9,117 nt of DNA from Candidatus Poseidonia sp. (GTDB taxonomy: Archaea; Thermoplasmatota; Poseidoniia; Poseidoniales; Poseidoniaceae): assembly GCA_013330155.1 (NCBI GenBank), contig DUIU01000032.1:1-9117 (forward strand). The letters are read 5' to 3'. This document shows positions 1-6,174 of the stretch, one piece after another. Within the stretch, counting starts at the first letter, position 1. Every line of letters begins with the position of its first letter. Made by a program: the position numbers and the translations under genes. Below the pieces are notes generated by a model that was not told the origin of the DNA, ran no database searches, and saw only the letters and a program-made list of their open reading frames with translations.

Positions 1-2
1 TG

Positions 3-2279
3 GATGCCACCAAGGCAGGATTCACCGCCGGAATGCTTGCTCAAGACCTCGAATCAATGCACGCTGGCGCTCCGACTGCTGGCGCCATGTCTGCCAACCT
101 TGCTTCAACCGCATCCCAACTTGAATTGACCCCCATGAGTTCCGAAATGGCAACCGCATTGGCTCCTGATGCTCTCGCAGATGGTTTCTGGGGAGGCTAT
201 GATGCAAATTTTGAGGCCGTCGCCGGAGTGAATTATTCAACTGCAAATGGCCTAGGTGATGAGTTCTCTGCCAACTTCATGGGAGACTCAAACACCGACA
301 TGAACTACGCCTTCTACAACGCCATGGGCCCTGGAGGCGAGGACATCTCGCTGACTACCTCCCTTGGATCCACCATGCTCTCTGCGCACTGTGCCTCCTT
401 CCCTACTGAGAATTCAACCACCATTCTCGCCGATGCTGCCAATGGCTTCGTGAACAGCGGTACGATGACTCGTGCTTCTCTCTGGAACTACACGGCCATG
501 GCCGACGCCACAACGCCTGACTTCGAAACGACCATCGCTCGAGACTGGGCCATGTGCGCTGGTGTTGGCATGACGTTCTCAGCCCTTGGTGGCGGCGATG
601 ATGACTGGATGCTGGACACCACCGGTGAAGCCGTCAACGCTTCAGCACGATTGGCCAACCTCGGCATCACGATGGACAACACGGCCGCTATGGCCATGCT
701 CTTCGGTATCCCCGGAGACGATGCCATCACCGGTCTGCTTGAAGTGAGCGAATCTGGAACCGAGTTCGGTGTTGCCAACTTCCTCAGTATGGAAGATTCC
801 GCTGCCATGACGGCGTATGGAATGGATGGCGCCACCTTCGCTGCTGTCAAAGGATGGGCTGGCGCATGGATGGCCGATGGAAAATCCCTACCGATGATCC
901 TTCTCGGCGGTAGCGGCGACATGACCGCTTCCTTGTTCGTGAACACGACCTTTGGTGCAGAAGACCCACTCAACGGCGGATACCTCGATAACAGCCTCAA
1001 CCTTGGCGGATTCTGGGGCATTCCTGAAAGCCGAGACAACATTGCTCTCGACCCTGCTGTGTCTGGCAACGCTCTCTACGGCCCACTTGGTTTGACCACG
1101 GACACCGGTGCAGCCATCTTCCTTTACGGAGAATTGTCGGGCATGACGCCCCCACTCAACTTCTCTACCAACCCCCCAACCCCTGGCGCACCCATGGCTT
1201 GGGATGAGGCCACCATTGGGGCTCTCTATGGAGTCGACACCAACGCTGCGGCTGCCATGCGTGCCCTCATGATGGGCCCAATCTACGGCACCACGGCTGA
1301 ATCATTCGTTCCAGGCTTCCTCATGTCTTCGTTCGGAACCACGCCATACCTCACCCAGTCGTTCAACAACTGGCTCCTCGGATGGCATGACCCCGTCAAC
1401 GCCTTCTTGGCCACGGGCAATCCCATGGACATGACCGTTGGTTGGACGTCCCTTGAGACCAACGAGACCTACTACAGTTCGCCAAACATCGCCAACGGCG
1501 ACGGCACCAACTACACCATGTGCACCGGCGAAGGCGGCGATTGCGACCAAGGTGAAACCCTTGCTGAGGACGGTTCAACCCAACTCTCGTGGCGCAACGA
1601 TGCCATGTTTGCAGCGACCTTCGGCCTCATCAGCCCCGAATCCTTGGTCGGCACCACCGGTGGATTCCTCACTGGAACGGGCGACAAGGTCGACGTCAGC
1701 GGCTACGCTGTGGCTGACGTCACGTGCGATGGAACGAGCACCGTGAAGGGCATTCCTGTCGACGATTGTTCGGCGACCGTTGTGGCGACCGAGCGAAACA
1801 TCCAGGCCAACCTCTTGGAGACCTACAGTCTGCTTGACGCTACGCCTGGTGCACTCCCAGTGTACTTCGGAAGTGAGATCACCATGCAAGCAGAAGAACT
1901 CTCGGGCCTCATCATTGCTGGCGAATCCGCATCAACGTTCTACTTGGACACCCGAGCCCACACAAGCCAAGCGACCGCACCAAGCATGTCTGATTTGGTC
2001 CCAGTGTTCGAAATCAAGTCTTCATCGATGATCGCTGACGACGACGCCGAGACCATGGAAAGCTCCATCGTCCAAAACCAGGACAAGATGACCTACTGGA
2101 CAAACTTTGACTCTTGGATTGACTATGTCACGCTCCTGTTCTGGGTTGGCGGAATTGCCATGATTGGCATGGGCATGGTCGGCGCAGCGAACGCCCCTTC
2201 GGAAGAAGAGGACAAGGACTTCTCCGCCTCTGCTGAGGAAGCACCGGCTGAAGAATCCCCTGCTGAAGACGGCGAGTGA
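3..2279 (+). CDS. Large secreted protein with C-terminal membrane anchor, CD36/LIMP-2-like in its second half (5' end missing)
   Basis: The reading frame is open to the window edge, so the N-terminus is missing; 758 residues are visible. The chain is rich in Asn, Thr, Ser, Gly and Asp, with many N-x-S/T sequons, and has only six cysteines (130, 185, 507, 514, 575, 589), as expected outside the cell. A hydrophobic segment at 708-729 is followed by an acidic, Ala/Pro/Glu-rich tail of about 29 residues, presumably cytoplasmic. Residues 457-690 recall the CD36/SCARB/LIMP-2 family in order: LLGWHDP (458-464), a GTNYTMCTGE stretch (501-510) like the family's DG-x-Y-x-x-x-TGE, a Trp at 530, GTTGG (550-554) like NGTDG, GALPVY (616-621), and LVPVF followed by an acidic run (665-687) just before the membrane helix. 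This match is from memory of the family pattern, not a search. The first 450 residues match nothing I recognise. Alternative: a lineage-specific surface protein with chance similarity. The gene ends before a strong terminator hairpin. Confidence 0.85.
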   Translation, partial: DATKAGFTAGMLAQDLESMHAGAPTAGAMSANLASTASQLELTPMSSEMATALAPDALADGFWGGYDANFEAVAGVNYSTANGLGDEFSANFMGDSNTDMNYAFYNAMGPGGEDISLTTSLGSTMLSAHCASFPTENSTTILADAANGFVNSGTMTRASLWNYTAMADATTPDFETTIARDWAMCAGVGMTFSALGGGDDDWMLDTTGEAVNASARLANLGITMDNTAAMAMLFGIPGDDAITGLLEVSESGTEFGVANFLSMEDSAAMTAYGMDGATFAAVKGWAGAWMADGKSLPMILLGGSGDMTASLFVNTTFGAEDPLNGGYLDNSLNLGGFWGIPESRDNIALDPAVSGNALYGPLGLTTDTGAAIFLYGELSGMTPPLNFSTNPPTPGAPMAWDEATIGALYGVDTNAAAAMRALMMGPIYGTTAESFVPGFLMSSFGTTPYLTQSFNNWLLGWHDPVNAFLATGNPMDMTVGWTSLETNETYYSSPNIANGDGTNYTMCTGEGGDCDQGETLAEDGSTQLSWRNDAMFAATFGLISPESLVGTTGGFLTGTGDKVDVSGYAVADVTCDGTSTVKGIPVDDCSATVVATERNIQANLLETYSLLDATPGALPVYFGSEITMQAEELSGLIIAGESASTFYLDTRAHTSQATAPSMSDLVPVFEIKSSSMIADDDAETMESSIVQNQDKMTYWTNFDSWIDYVTLLFWVGGIAMIGMGMVGAANAPSEEEDKDFSASAEEAPAEESPAEDGE

Positions 2280-2303
2280 TGCTCTCACCTTCCAAGAAGG
2301 TGG

Positions 2304-2327
2304 AAAAGGTCGGAAAACCGGCCTTTT
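2304..2327 (+). terminator. Hairpin with T-run after the surface-protein gene
   Basis: A 10-bp stem (2304-2313 with 2318-2327, one G-U pair) closes a 4-base AAAA loop. The 3' arm ends in TTTT. It starts 25 bp after the stop codon at 2277-2279. It looks like an intrinsic terminator; archaeal termination depends mainly on the T-run, so the stem may instead protect the mRNA 3' end. The A-run of the 5' arm makes it nearly symmetric on the other strand. Confidence 0.6.
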
Positions 2328-2349
2328 GTCCCCAACTATAGGGGGAAGA

Positions 2350-2397
2350 ACATATACTGATTCAAACAACCGTTAACCGAAGGGAATATCTCTTCGG
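2350..2397 (+). promoter_or_regulatory. TATA-like box and start-site hairpin of the phosphatase gene
   Basis: An AT-rich ACATATAC stretch at 2350-2357 is the best TATA-box candidate upstream of the phosphatase and would place transcription start near 2380. Between it and the GTG start, 2377-2385 pairs with 2389-2397 (9 bp including one G-U, 3-base loop). The first base of the start codon is therefore inside the stem. Whether the hairpin is in the mRNA depends on the real start site, which cannot be seen here. Confidence 0.35.
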
Positions 2398-3566
2398 TGA
2401 ACAGCTTGAGTTGCAAGTTGAACCTCCCGCTTGGACCGTCGCTTCGCGACCCTGCCCTCGAGGCAGACCTGCAGGCGCGTCTTGACGACGGGCATCGCAT
2501 CTTTGCCTTAGGAGATGTTCACGGCCACCTCGCCACCTTCAGAGCCCTGCTCCATCGGCTGGATTTGAAGCCGGAAGACCGAGTTATTTGTTTGGGAGAC
2601 ATGATTGACCGGGGACCCAATTCAGCTGGAGTGGTGGAACTGATCCGTACTCATCCCCAAATCATTTGTCTCAAAGGCAACCACGAACATATGGCCGTTC
2701 AATCGGTTCAATCGGATGGGACGTTTGAAGCATGGCAGCCTTGGATGAAGCGAGGAGGGAAATCGACCTACGCCTCCTACATCATTCAGTCCAACGGCGA
2801 CCTCTACAAAGCCAAAAATCGGATGCTGGATGATTTCATGTGGCTTGACGCCCTACCAACCCAGTTGGTACTGGACCATACCCGGCTGGTACACGCAGGT
2901 TACGATCCCAGAATGCCCCTCGACATGCAAGGTGAGAAGGAACTGCTCTGGATACGAAAGGAGTGGTTTGAGCATGAAGGCACCGTCGACCCTTCCCGAA
3001 CCGTCTTTTTCGGACATACAACCACCACCAAACTCGGCGATGCTGCTGGCGAGGTCGCTTTTTCGTCAAACCAACTGGCCGATGGGCGCCCCGCTTGGGT
3101 TGGGCTTGATGTTGGTGCTTACAACCATGTTTCGCCAAACCTTGCCGCCATCGACATCGCCTCGTTCCGAATTGTTCAGCAACCCACCCTACGGTGTGAC
3201 CGTTGGTTCGAACGAATCAACACCCGACCGAAACAAAAGGGGAAGAAGAAGACCTGGAAGGGACAAGAAAACCTTCGAGAGGCTGAAATCGCCCGAAGTT
3301 TCGGACTCAAGGCACTGGCCACCCGGGCCAAGCAGAACAGCAGGTCAACCTTGCGAGCGCAACGTGCTCTGGAAGAGGTTGGAGTGGTCTTCCCACCCGA
3401 ACTCAATGGGACATCCATCGGTGGGTATCGCATCTACAGAATGTCCACAACGGCAGACGGAGAAATGGAGAGGCTTCGTGGCCCAACGTCCTTCCGAGTT
3501 TACAGAAAATCCAACCCATACCAGGACGAAAACATCCGTCCATCACGAAGAGCACCTTTGGTGTAA
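2397..3566 (+). CDS. PPP-family metallophosphatase (lambda phosphatase/PrpA-like) with basic C-terminal extension
   Basis: A 389-residue protein with the full metallophosphoesterase signature: GDVHG (residues 39-43), GDMIDRG (67-73) and GNHE (94-97), plus metal-ligand histidines in LVHAG (H166) and FFGHT (H207). This is the pattern of PPP-type Ser/Thr/Tyr protein phosphatases close to lambda phosphatase and bacterial PrpA, which use two metal ions to hydrolyse phosphoesters; some relatives act on Ap4A or other nucleotides, so the substrate is open. No signal peptide is visible, so it should be cytoplasmic. The catalytic core ends near residue 261, about the usual length for such enzymes. The remaining 128 residues, rich in Lys and Arg at first, are not part of the known family. 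The start is GTG; no ATG occurs in frame upstream of the conserved core (a stop lies at 2358), so GTG at 2397 is preferred over TTG at 2406. It stands as its own transcription unit. Confidence 0.9.
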   Translation: MNSLSCKLNLPLGPSLRDPALEADLQARLDDGHRIFALGDVHGHLATFRALLHRLDLKPEDRVICLGDMIDRGPNSAGVVELIRTHPQIICLKGNHEHMAVQSVQSDGTFEAWQPWMKRGGKSTYASYIIQSNGDLYKAKNRMLDDFMWLDALPTQLVLDHTRLVHAGYDPRMPLDMQGEKELLWIRKEWFEHEGTVDPSRTVFFGHTTTTKLGDAAGEVAFSSNQLADGRPAWVGLDVGAYNHVSPNLAAIDIASFRIVQQPTLRCDRWFERINTRPKQKGKKKTWKGQENLREAEIARSFGLKALATRAKQNSRSTLRAQRALEEVGVVFPPELNGTSIGGYRIYRMSTTADGEMERLRGPTSFRVYRKSNPYQDENIRPSRRAPLV

Positions 3567-3576
3567 ATACTACACC
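3560..3576 (+). terminator. Small hairpin overlapping the phosphatase stop codon
   Basis: GGTGTA (3560-3565) and TACACC (3571-3576) form a perfect 6-bp stem with a 5-base loop that contains the end of the TAA stop. Only two Ts follow, so termination is weakly supported. Confidence 0.25.
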
Positions 3577-3655
3577 TTCGCCCCGCATTTCGGTAAAAAA
3601 CAGCCGTTAATCGGAAATAAAATACGGTGATGCGTGATTGATGCATGAGAAACAA

Positions 3656-3663
3656 CATTAAAG
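3656..3663 (+). promoter_or_regulatory. TATA-like box for the small-protein gene
   Basis: CATTAAAG is centred about 29 bp upstream of the ATG at 3689, close to the spacing of the other leaderless starts in this window. The rest of the 3567-3688 gap is AT-rich with an A-run near 3595-3600 and a second AT-rich patch at 3614-3625. I see no RNA gene there. Confidence 0.35.
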
Positions 3664-3688
3664 AGGGTGTACTTCATTAGCCTTAATC

Positions 3689-3859
3689 ATGGAGAACCAA
3701 CCGAACGACCCGTCATCGATTTTGGCATTGCAAGGTGCTTACCTTCGCGTCATCAACCAGCGAAAAGCCAACGCATCGATGCTCCGATGGAGCCTTGAGT
3801 TTGCGGCTGCAGAAAAAGAACGTAAAGCAGGAACCGGCGTCACGCTTTACCTCCTGTAA
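3689..3859 (+). CDS. Small hypothetical protein, 56 residues
   Basis: An ATG-initiated frame of 56 codons fills the gap between the phosphatase and the exporter. The protein begins MENQPNDPSS, has a central amphipathic and basic stretch with Leu, Arg and Lys (about residues 12-47), and ends in the hydrophobic VTLYLL. It has no cysteine, signal peptide or membrane helix, so a soluble, mainly helical protein is likely. A TATA-like sequence about 29 bp upstream suggests a leaderless transcript. The stop codon lies 42 bp before the exporter ATG, and I see no separate promoter in between, so the two may be cotranscribed. I do not recognise the family. No other frame, on either strand, explains this stretch better, but a chance frame of this length cannot be excluded. 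Confidence 0.5.
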   Translation: MENQPNDPSSILALQGAYLRVINQRKANASMLRWSLEFAAAEKERKAGTGVTLYLL

Positions 3860-3901
3860 TTGCACGGCCAAGGTTGATTGCTTCAACCCTTTCCGGGGTT
3901 C

Positions 3902-4516
3902 ATGGACGCCCTTGCATGGGATGTGTTGCTCGGAGCGGGCGCTGTCTTTGCACTGGGTGCTGTTTCGCCCGGTCCAAGTCTGATGGTCGTCTTGCGCAAC
4001 ACGATGATCGGTGGTCGTCGTCAGGGCGTTATGTGTGCCCTTGGCCATGGGTTGGGTTTCGGAATGTATGCCGGCATGGCGGTGTTTGGCCTCATCGTGT
4101 TGCTCGAAGAAGCACCGAACGTCTTCACCGGTTTGCAACTCATCGGATGCGTTCTGCTTGGATGGTACGGATGGTCGATGTGGCATGCTAATCATGACGA
4201 ACTGTTCAGTGAGGACCTCGGTTCAGGGGCACAGGGCTTTGCCGAAGGGTTTGCTATTGCGTTTTTCAATCCTAAAATCGCATTGTTCCTTGTCGCCGTC
4301 TTAGCTCAAGTTCTCCAACCTGACATGAACCTGGTTTCCAAAGCAGCCGTGGGTCTGCTCGGCATGACCATTGACGCCGTTTGGTACCTGCTGGTGGCGT
4401 TGGTGTTGACCGGAACGCCATGGTTGGACCGACTCAAGGAAAAAGCGGCCCTCATTCATCGGCTCACCGCCCTGGTGCTGTGGGGCTTCGGCCTCAGCGT
4501 GCTGGTCAATCTCTGA
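3902..4516 (+). CDS. LysE/RhtB-family amino-acid exporter
   Basis: A 204-residue, very hydrophobic protein of the usual LysE/RhtB length. The family signature is clear: SPGPS at residues 22-26, then VLRNTMIGGRRQGVMCALGH (30-49), and a second conserved stretch with FFNPK at 121-125. Five to six membrane helices can be seen, roughly 8-28, 45-68, 74-94, 115-138, 145-168 and 185-203. Members of this family export amino acids such as lysine, threonine or homoserine lactone, driven by the proton gradient; the substrate cannot be read from sequence. ATG at 3902 is chosen because it gives a standard family N-terminus; a TTG at 3878 would add eight residues. No clear ribosome site precedes it, and it may be translated from a transcript starting at the small gene upstream. 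Its TGA is directly followed by the end of fpg on the other strand. Confidence 0.9.
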   Translation: MDALAWDVLLGAGAVFALGAVSPGPSLMVVLRNTMIGGRRQGVMCALGHGLGFGMYAGMAVFGLIVLLEEAPNVFTGLQLIGCVLLGWYGWSMWHANHDELFSEDLGSGAQGFAEGFAIAFFNPKIALFLVAVLAQVLQPDMNLVSKAAVGLLGMTIDAVWYLLVALVLTGTPWLDRLKEKAALIHRLTALVLWGFGLSVLVNL

Positions 4517-5431
4517 TCAGCGCTGGCACGTCGCGCAGTAAAACGTTGAACGGTTACTCTGGACCAGCCGACGAACCACACCGCCACATCCGTCCTTCAT
4601 GCAGGGTTTCTCTTCCCGGCCGTAGACGGCGAATTGATGGGCAAAATACCCCAATGTTCCGTCCACACTAGCAAAATCATTGAGCGTTGAACCGCCTGCT
4701 TCGATGGCTTCGTTGATGACGTCTTTGATGTGCCCGACCAACACCTCCAGGCGCTTGGTTGGGGAACCGTTTTTGCGAACCAATCCTCCCGACTCTTTCC
4801 GAGGGGAAATGCCTGCCCGGTGGAGGGATTCACAAACGTAGATGTTGCCAACACCCACCACGATTTTTTGGTCGAGAAGCGCCAGTTTAATGGCCGTTTT
4901 TCGTCCTTTGAGCCGGTCTGCTAGAGCTTGAGCGTCCCACGGGTCAAACGGCTCAGGGCCGAGCGAAGCGAGGAGTTTGTGCGTGGCTTCTTCGGTGGAT
5001 GGGAAGAGGTCGATGATACCAAATCGGCGAGGATCGGTGTAGACCGCCCGTGAACCATCGGTGAAAACGAACTCCAGGTGGTCATGTTTCCCACCGTATC
5101 CGGTCTCATCACCAAACTTCGAGACCGGAACGCCGCCGTTCACCGTCTTCAAAAGTGGCTTTGCGGCAGCGGCCTGGTTGGGGTCAAACAGTGTATAGCG
5201 GCCGCTCATGCCGAGGTGAGAAAGCAACACACGCCCGTCATCGAGGTCAATGAGGAGGTATTTTGCACGCCGACGGATGTTGACGACGGTGGTGCCCGTG
5301 AGGGTCGGCAAGTCTTCAGGAAACGGGTATCGTAGGCCTTCACGGCGAATCAAGACATCGTCGAAGGTTCTGTTCAGCATCCCTCGCATCAGTCCTTGGC
5401 GGACGGTTTCTACCTCGGGCAGCTCGGGCAC
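4517..5431 (-). CDS. fpg: Formamidopyrimidine-DNA glycosylase (Fpg/MutM)
   Basis: A bifunctional DNA glycosylase/AP lyase that removes oxidised purines such as 8-oxoguanine and FapyG in base excision repair. With GTG at 5431 as start, the protein is MPELPEVETV, which puts the catalytic proline right after the initiator Met with Glu at position 3. A frame-equal GTG six bases upstream (5437) would bury the proline at position 4 and is rejected. Other landmarks are the conserved lysine in RRRAKYLL (K57), HLGMSG (72-77), HDH (116-118), YTDPRRFG, the H2TH part with KLALLDQKIVVGVGNIYVCE, and a C-terminal zinc finger CMKDGC (x4 spacing) followed by CATCQR. Length is 304 residues; an extra loop at about 83-114 makes it longer than E. 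coli Fpg. It follows flpA by 2 bp as the third gene of the operon. The family is mainly bacterial, and this sequence looks alphaproteobacterial to me, suggesting transfer. Confidence 0.95.
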   Translation of the reverse strand: MPELPEVETVRQGLMRGMLNRTFDDVLIRREGLRYPFPEDLPTLTGTTVVNIRRRAKYLLIDLDDGRVLLSHLGMSGRYTLFDPNQAAAAKPLLKTVNGGVPVSKFGDETGYGGKHDHLEFVFTDGSRAVYTDPRRFGIIDLFPSTEEATHKLLASLGPEPFDPWDAQALADRLKGRKTAIKLALLDQKIVVGVGNIYVCESLHRAGISPRKESGGLVRKNGSPTKRLEVLVGHIKDVINEAIEAGGSTLNDFASVDGTLGYFAHQFAVYGREEKPCMKDGCGGVVRRLVQSNRSTFYCATCQR

Positions 5432-5433
5432 GT

Positions 5434-6162
5434 TCACGCCCCCTGTTTACGAACCACAAAGAGACGGTGGTTATCCTCATAACCGGTTAACTCGACAACT
5501 TCTTCCACCTCGTGTCCGCTGTCCAAAAGGCGTTGTTCCACGCTGGCAAAGAGCGCCGACTCACCTTCGCCGGTCCACCGTTCACTGGCCGCTTTGAGCG
5601 ACAAGAGGCCGAGGCCTCCGGGTTGAAGGAAACGGTCACAGGCTGAAAGGAAAATATCCACCTGGCCCGCTTGAGCCACGTCTTGAAACAGCCAAGGCAC
5701 TTTGGTGGGCAACAACACACCCCAGGCAGCGTGTTGTCTGGCATCGCCCAAAACTGGCACAAGGCCGGGGCGTTGCTTGGCCATGAAGGTCAAATCCCGA
5801 AGACAACGGGGTGCGAGGTCCACGCATACAAGGCGGCCTCCGAATCGATTTGAGGCACCGCAAAGGTGGTCGTAGAGGTGACTTACCGAAGTTCCGTGTC
5901 CAGCGCCAAGGTAGAGAACCGTGTCACCTTGTTCTGGTAGGAGGAGACCTGGGTCCCGGTTGGTTCGAAGCATTCCCGCCCCCAATTTGGACCGGGTTGG
6001 GTCCCAGCGACGGTGTTCTTTGCCCGAAAAACGGCGCAGGGATTCGCCGTAAACCGCTTTCCCTTCCACGGCGTTTTGAGTCCACAACGTGCGCCGTTCA
6101 AGGCGAACCGTCGAAGACAGGTGTTGCGGGCCACGCTGGCGTCGCTTCTTTCCTCCGCCCAT
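5434..6162 (-). CDS. flpA: Fibrillarin-like rRNA/tRNA 2'-O-methyltransferase
   Basis: The methyltransferase subunit of the archaeal box C/D sRNP. It transfers methyl groups from S-adenosylmethionine to ribose 2'-OH at sites chosen by guide RNAs. The 242-residue protein shows the family pattern: VYGES near residue 37, the RSKLGAGML stretch (57-65), the SAM-binding VLYLGAGHGTSVSH (82-95), an acidic residue ending the next strand (VCVDL, D115), GDAR (138-141), QDVAQAGQ (159-166) and SLKAAS with K189. The first ten residues are basic and Gly-rich. ATG at 6162 is preceded by GAGGGG eight bases upstream; that ribosome site overlaps the nop5 stop codon, 12 bp lie between the genes, and coupling of their translation is likely. 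Nop5 and FlpA form one complex, which supports both calls. Confidence 0.95.
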   Translation of the reverse strand: MGGGKKRRQRGPQHLSSTVRLERRTLWTQNAVEGKAVYGESLRRFSGKEHRRWDPTRSKLGAGMLRTNRDPGLLLPEQGDTVLYLGAGHGTSVSHLYDHLCGASNRFGGRLVCVDLAPRCLRDLTFMAKQRPGLVPVLGDARQHAAWGVLLPTKVPWLFQDVAQAGQVDIFLSACDRFLQPGGLGLLSLKAASERWTGEGESALFASVEQRLLDSGHEVEEVVELTGYEDNHRLFVVRKQGA

Positions 6163-6174
6163 GTCTGCAACCCC

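Noticed and set aside
488..1069. 193-codon antisense frame opposite the surface-protein gene
   Set aside because: Composition is that of a shadow (Pro/Ser/Ala-rich), with no start signals; the sense frame is continuous over 2.2 kb.
2830..3630. 266-codon frame on the + strand inside the phosphatase gene
   Set aside because: Shifted frame of a gene with complete catalytic motifs; the protein is Pro/Ser/Arg-rich and has no recognisable domain.
3626..3650. Possible box C/D guide RNA (TGATG-like boxes)
   Set aside because: The box C matches are imperfect (GTGATGC, TTGATGC) and no properly spaced CTGA box D or terminal stem was found.
3713..4195. 160-codon minus-strand frame opposite the small gene and exporter
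   Set aside because: Antisense to the LysE signature region; no motif or promoter.
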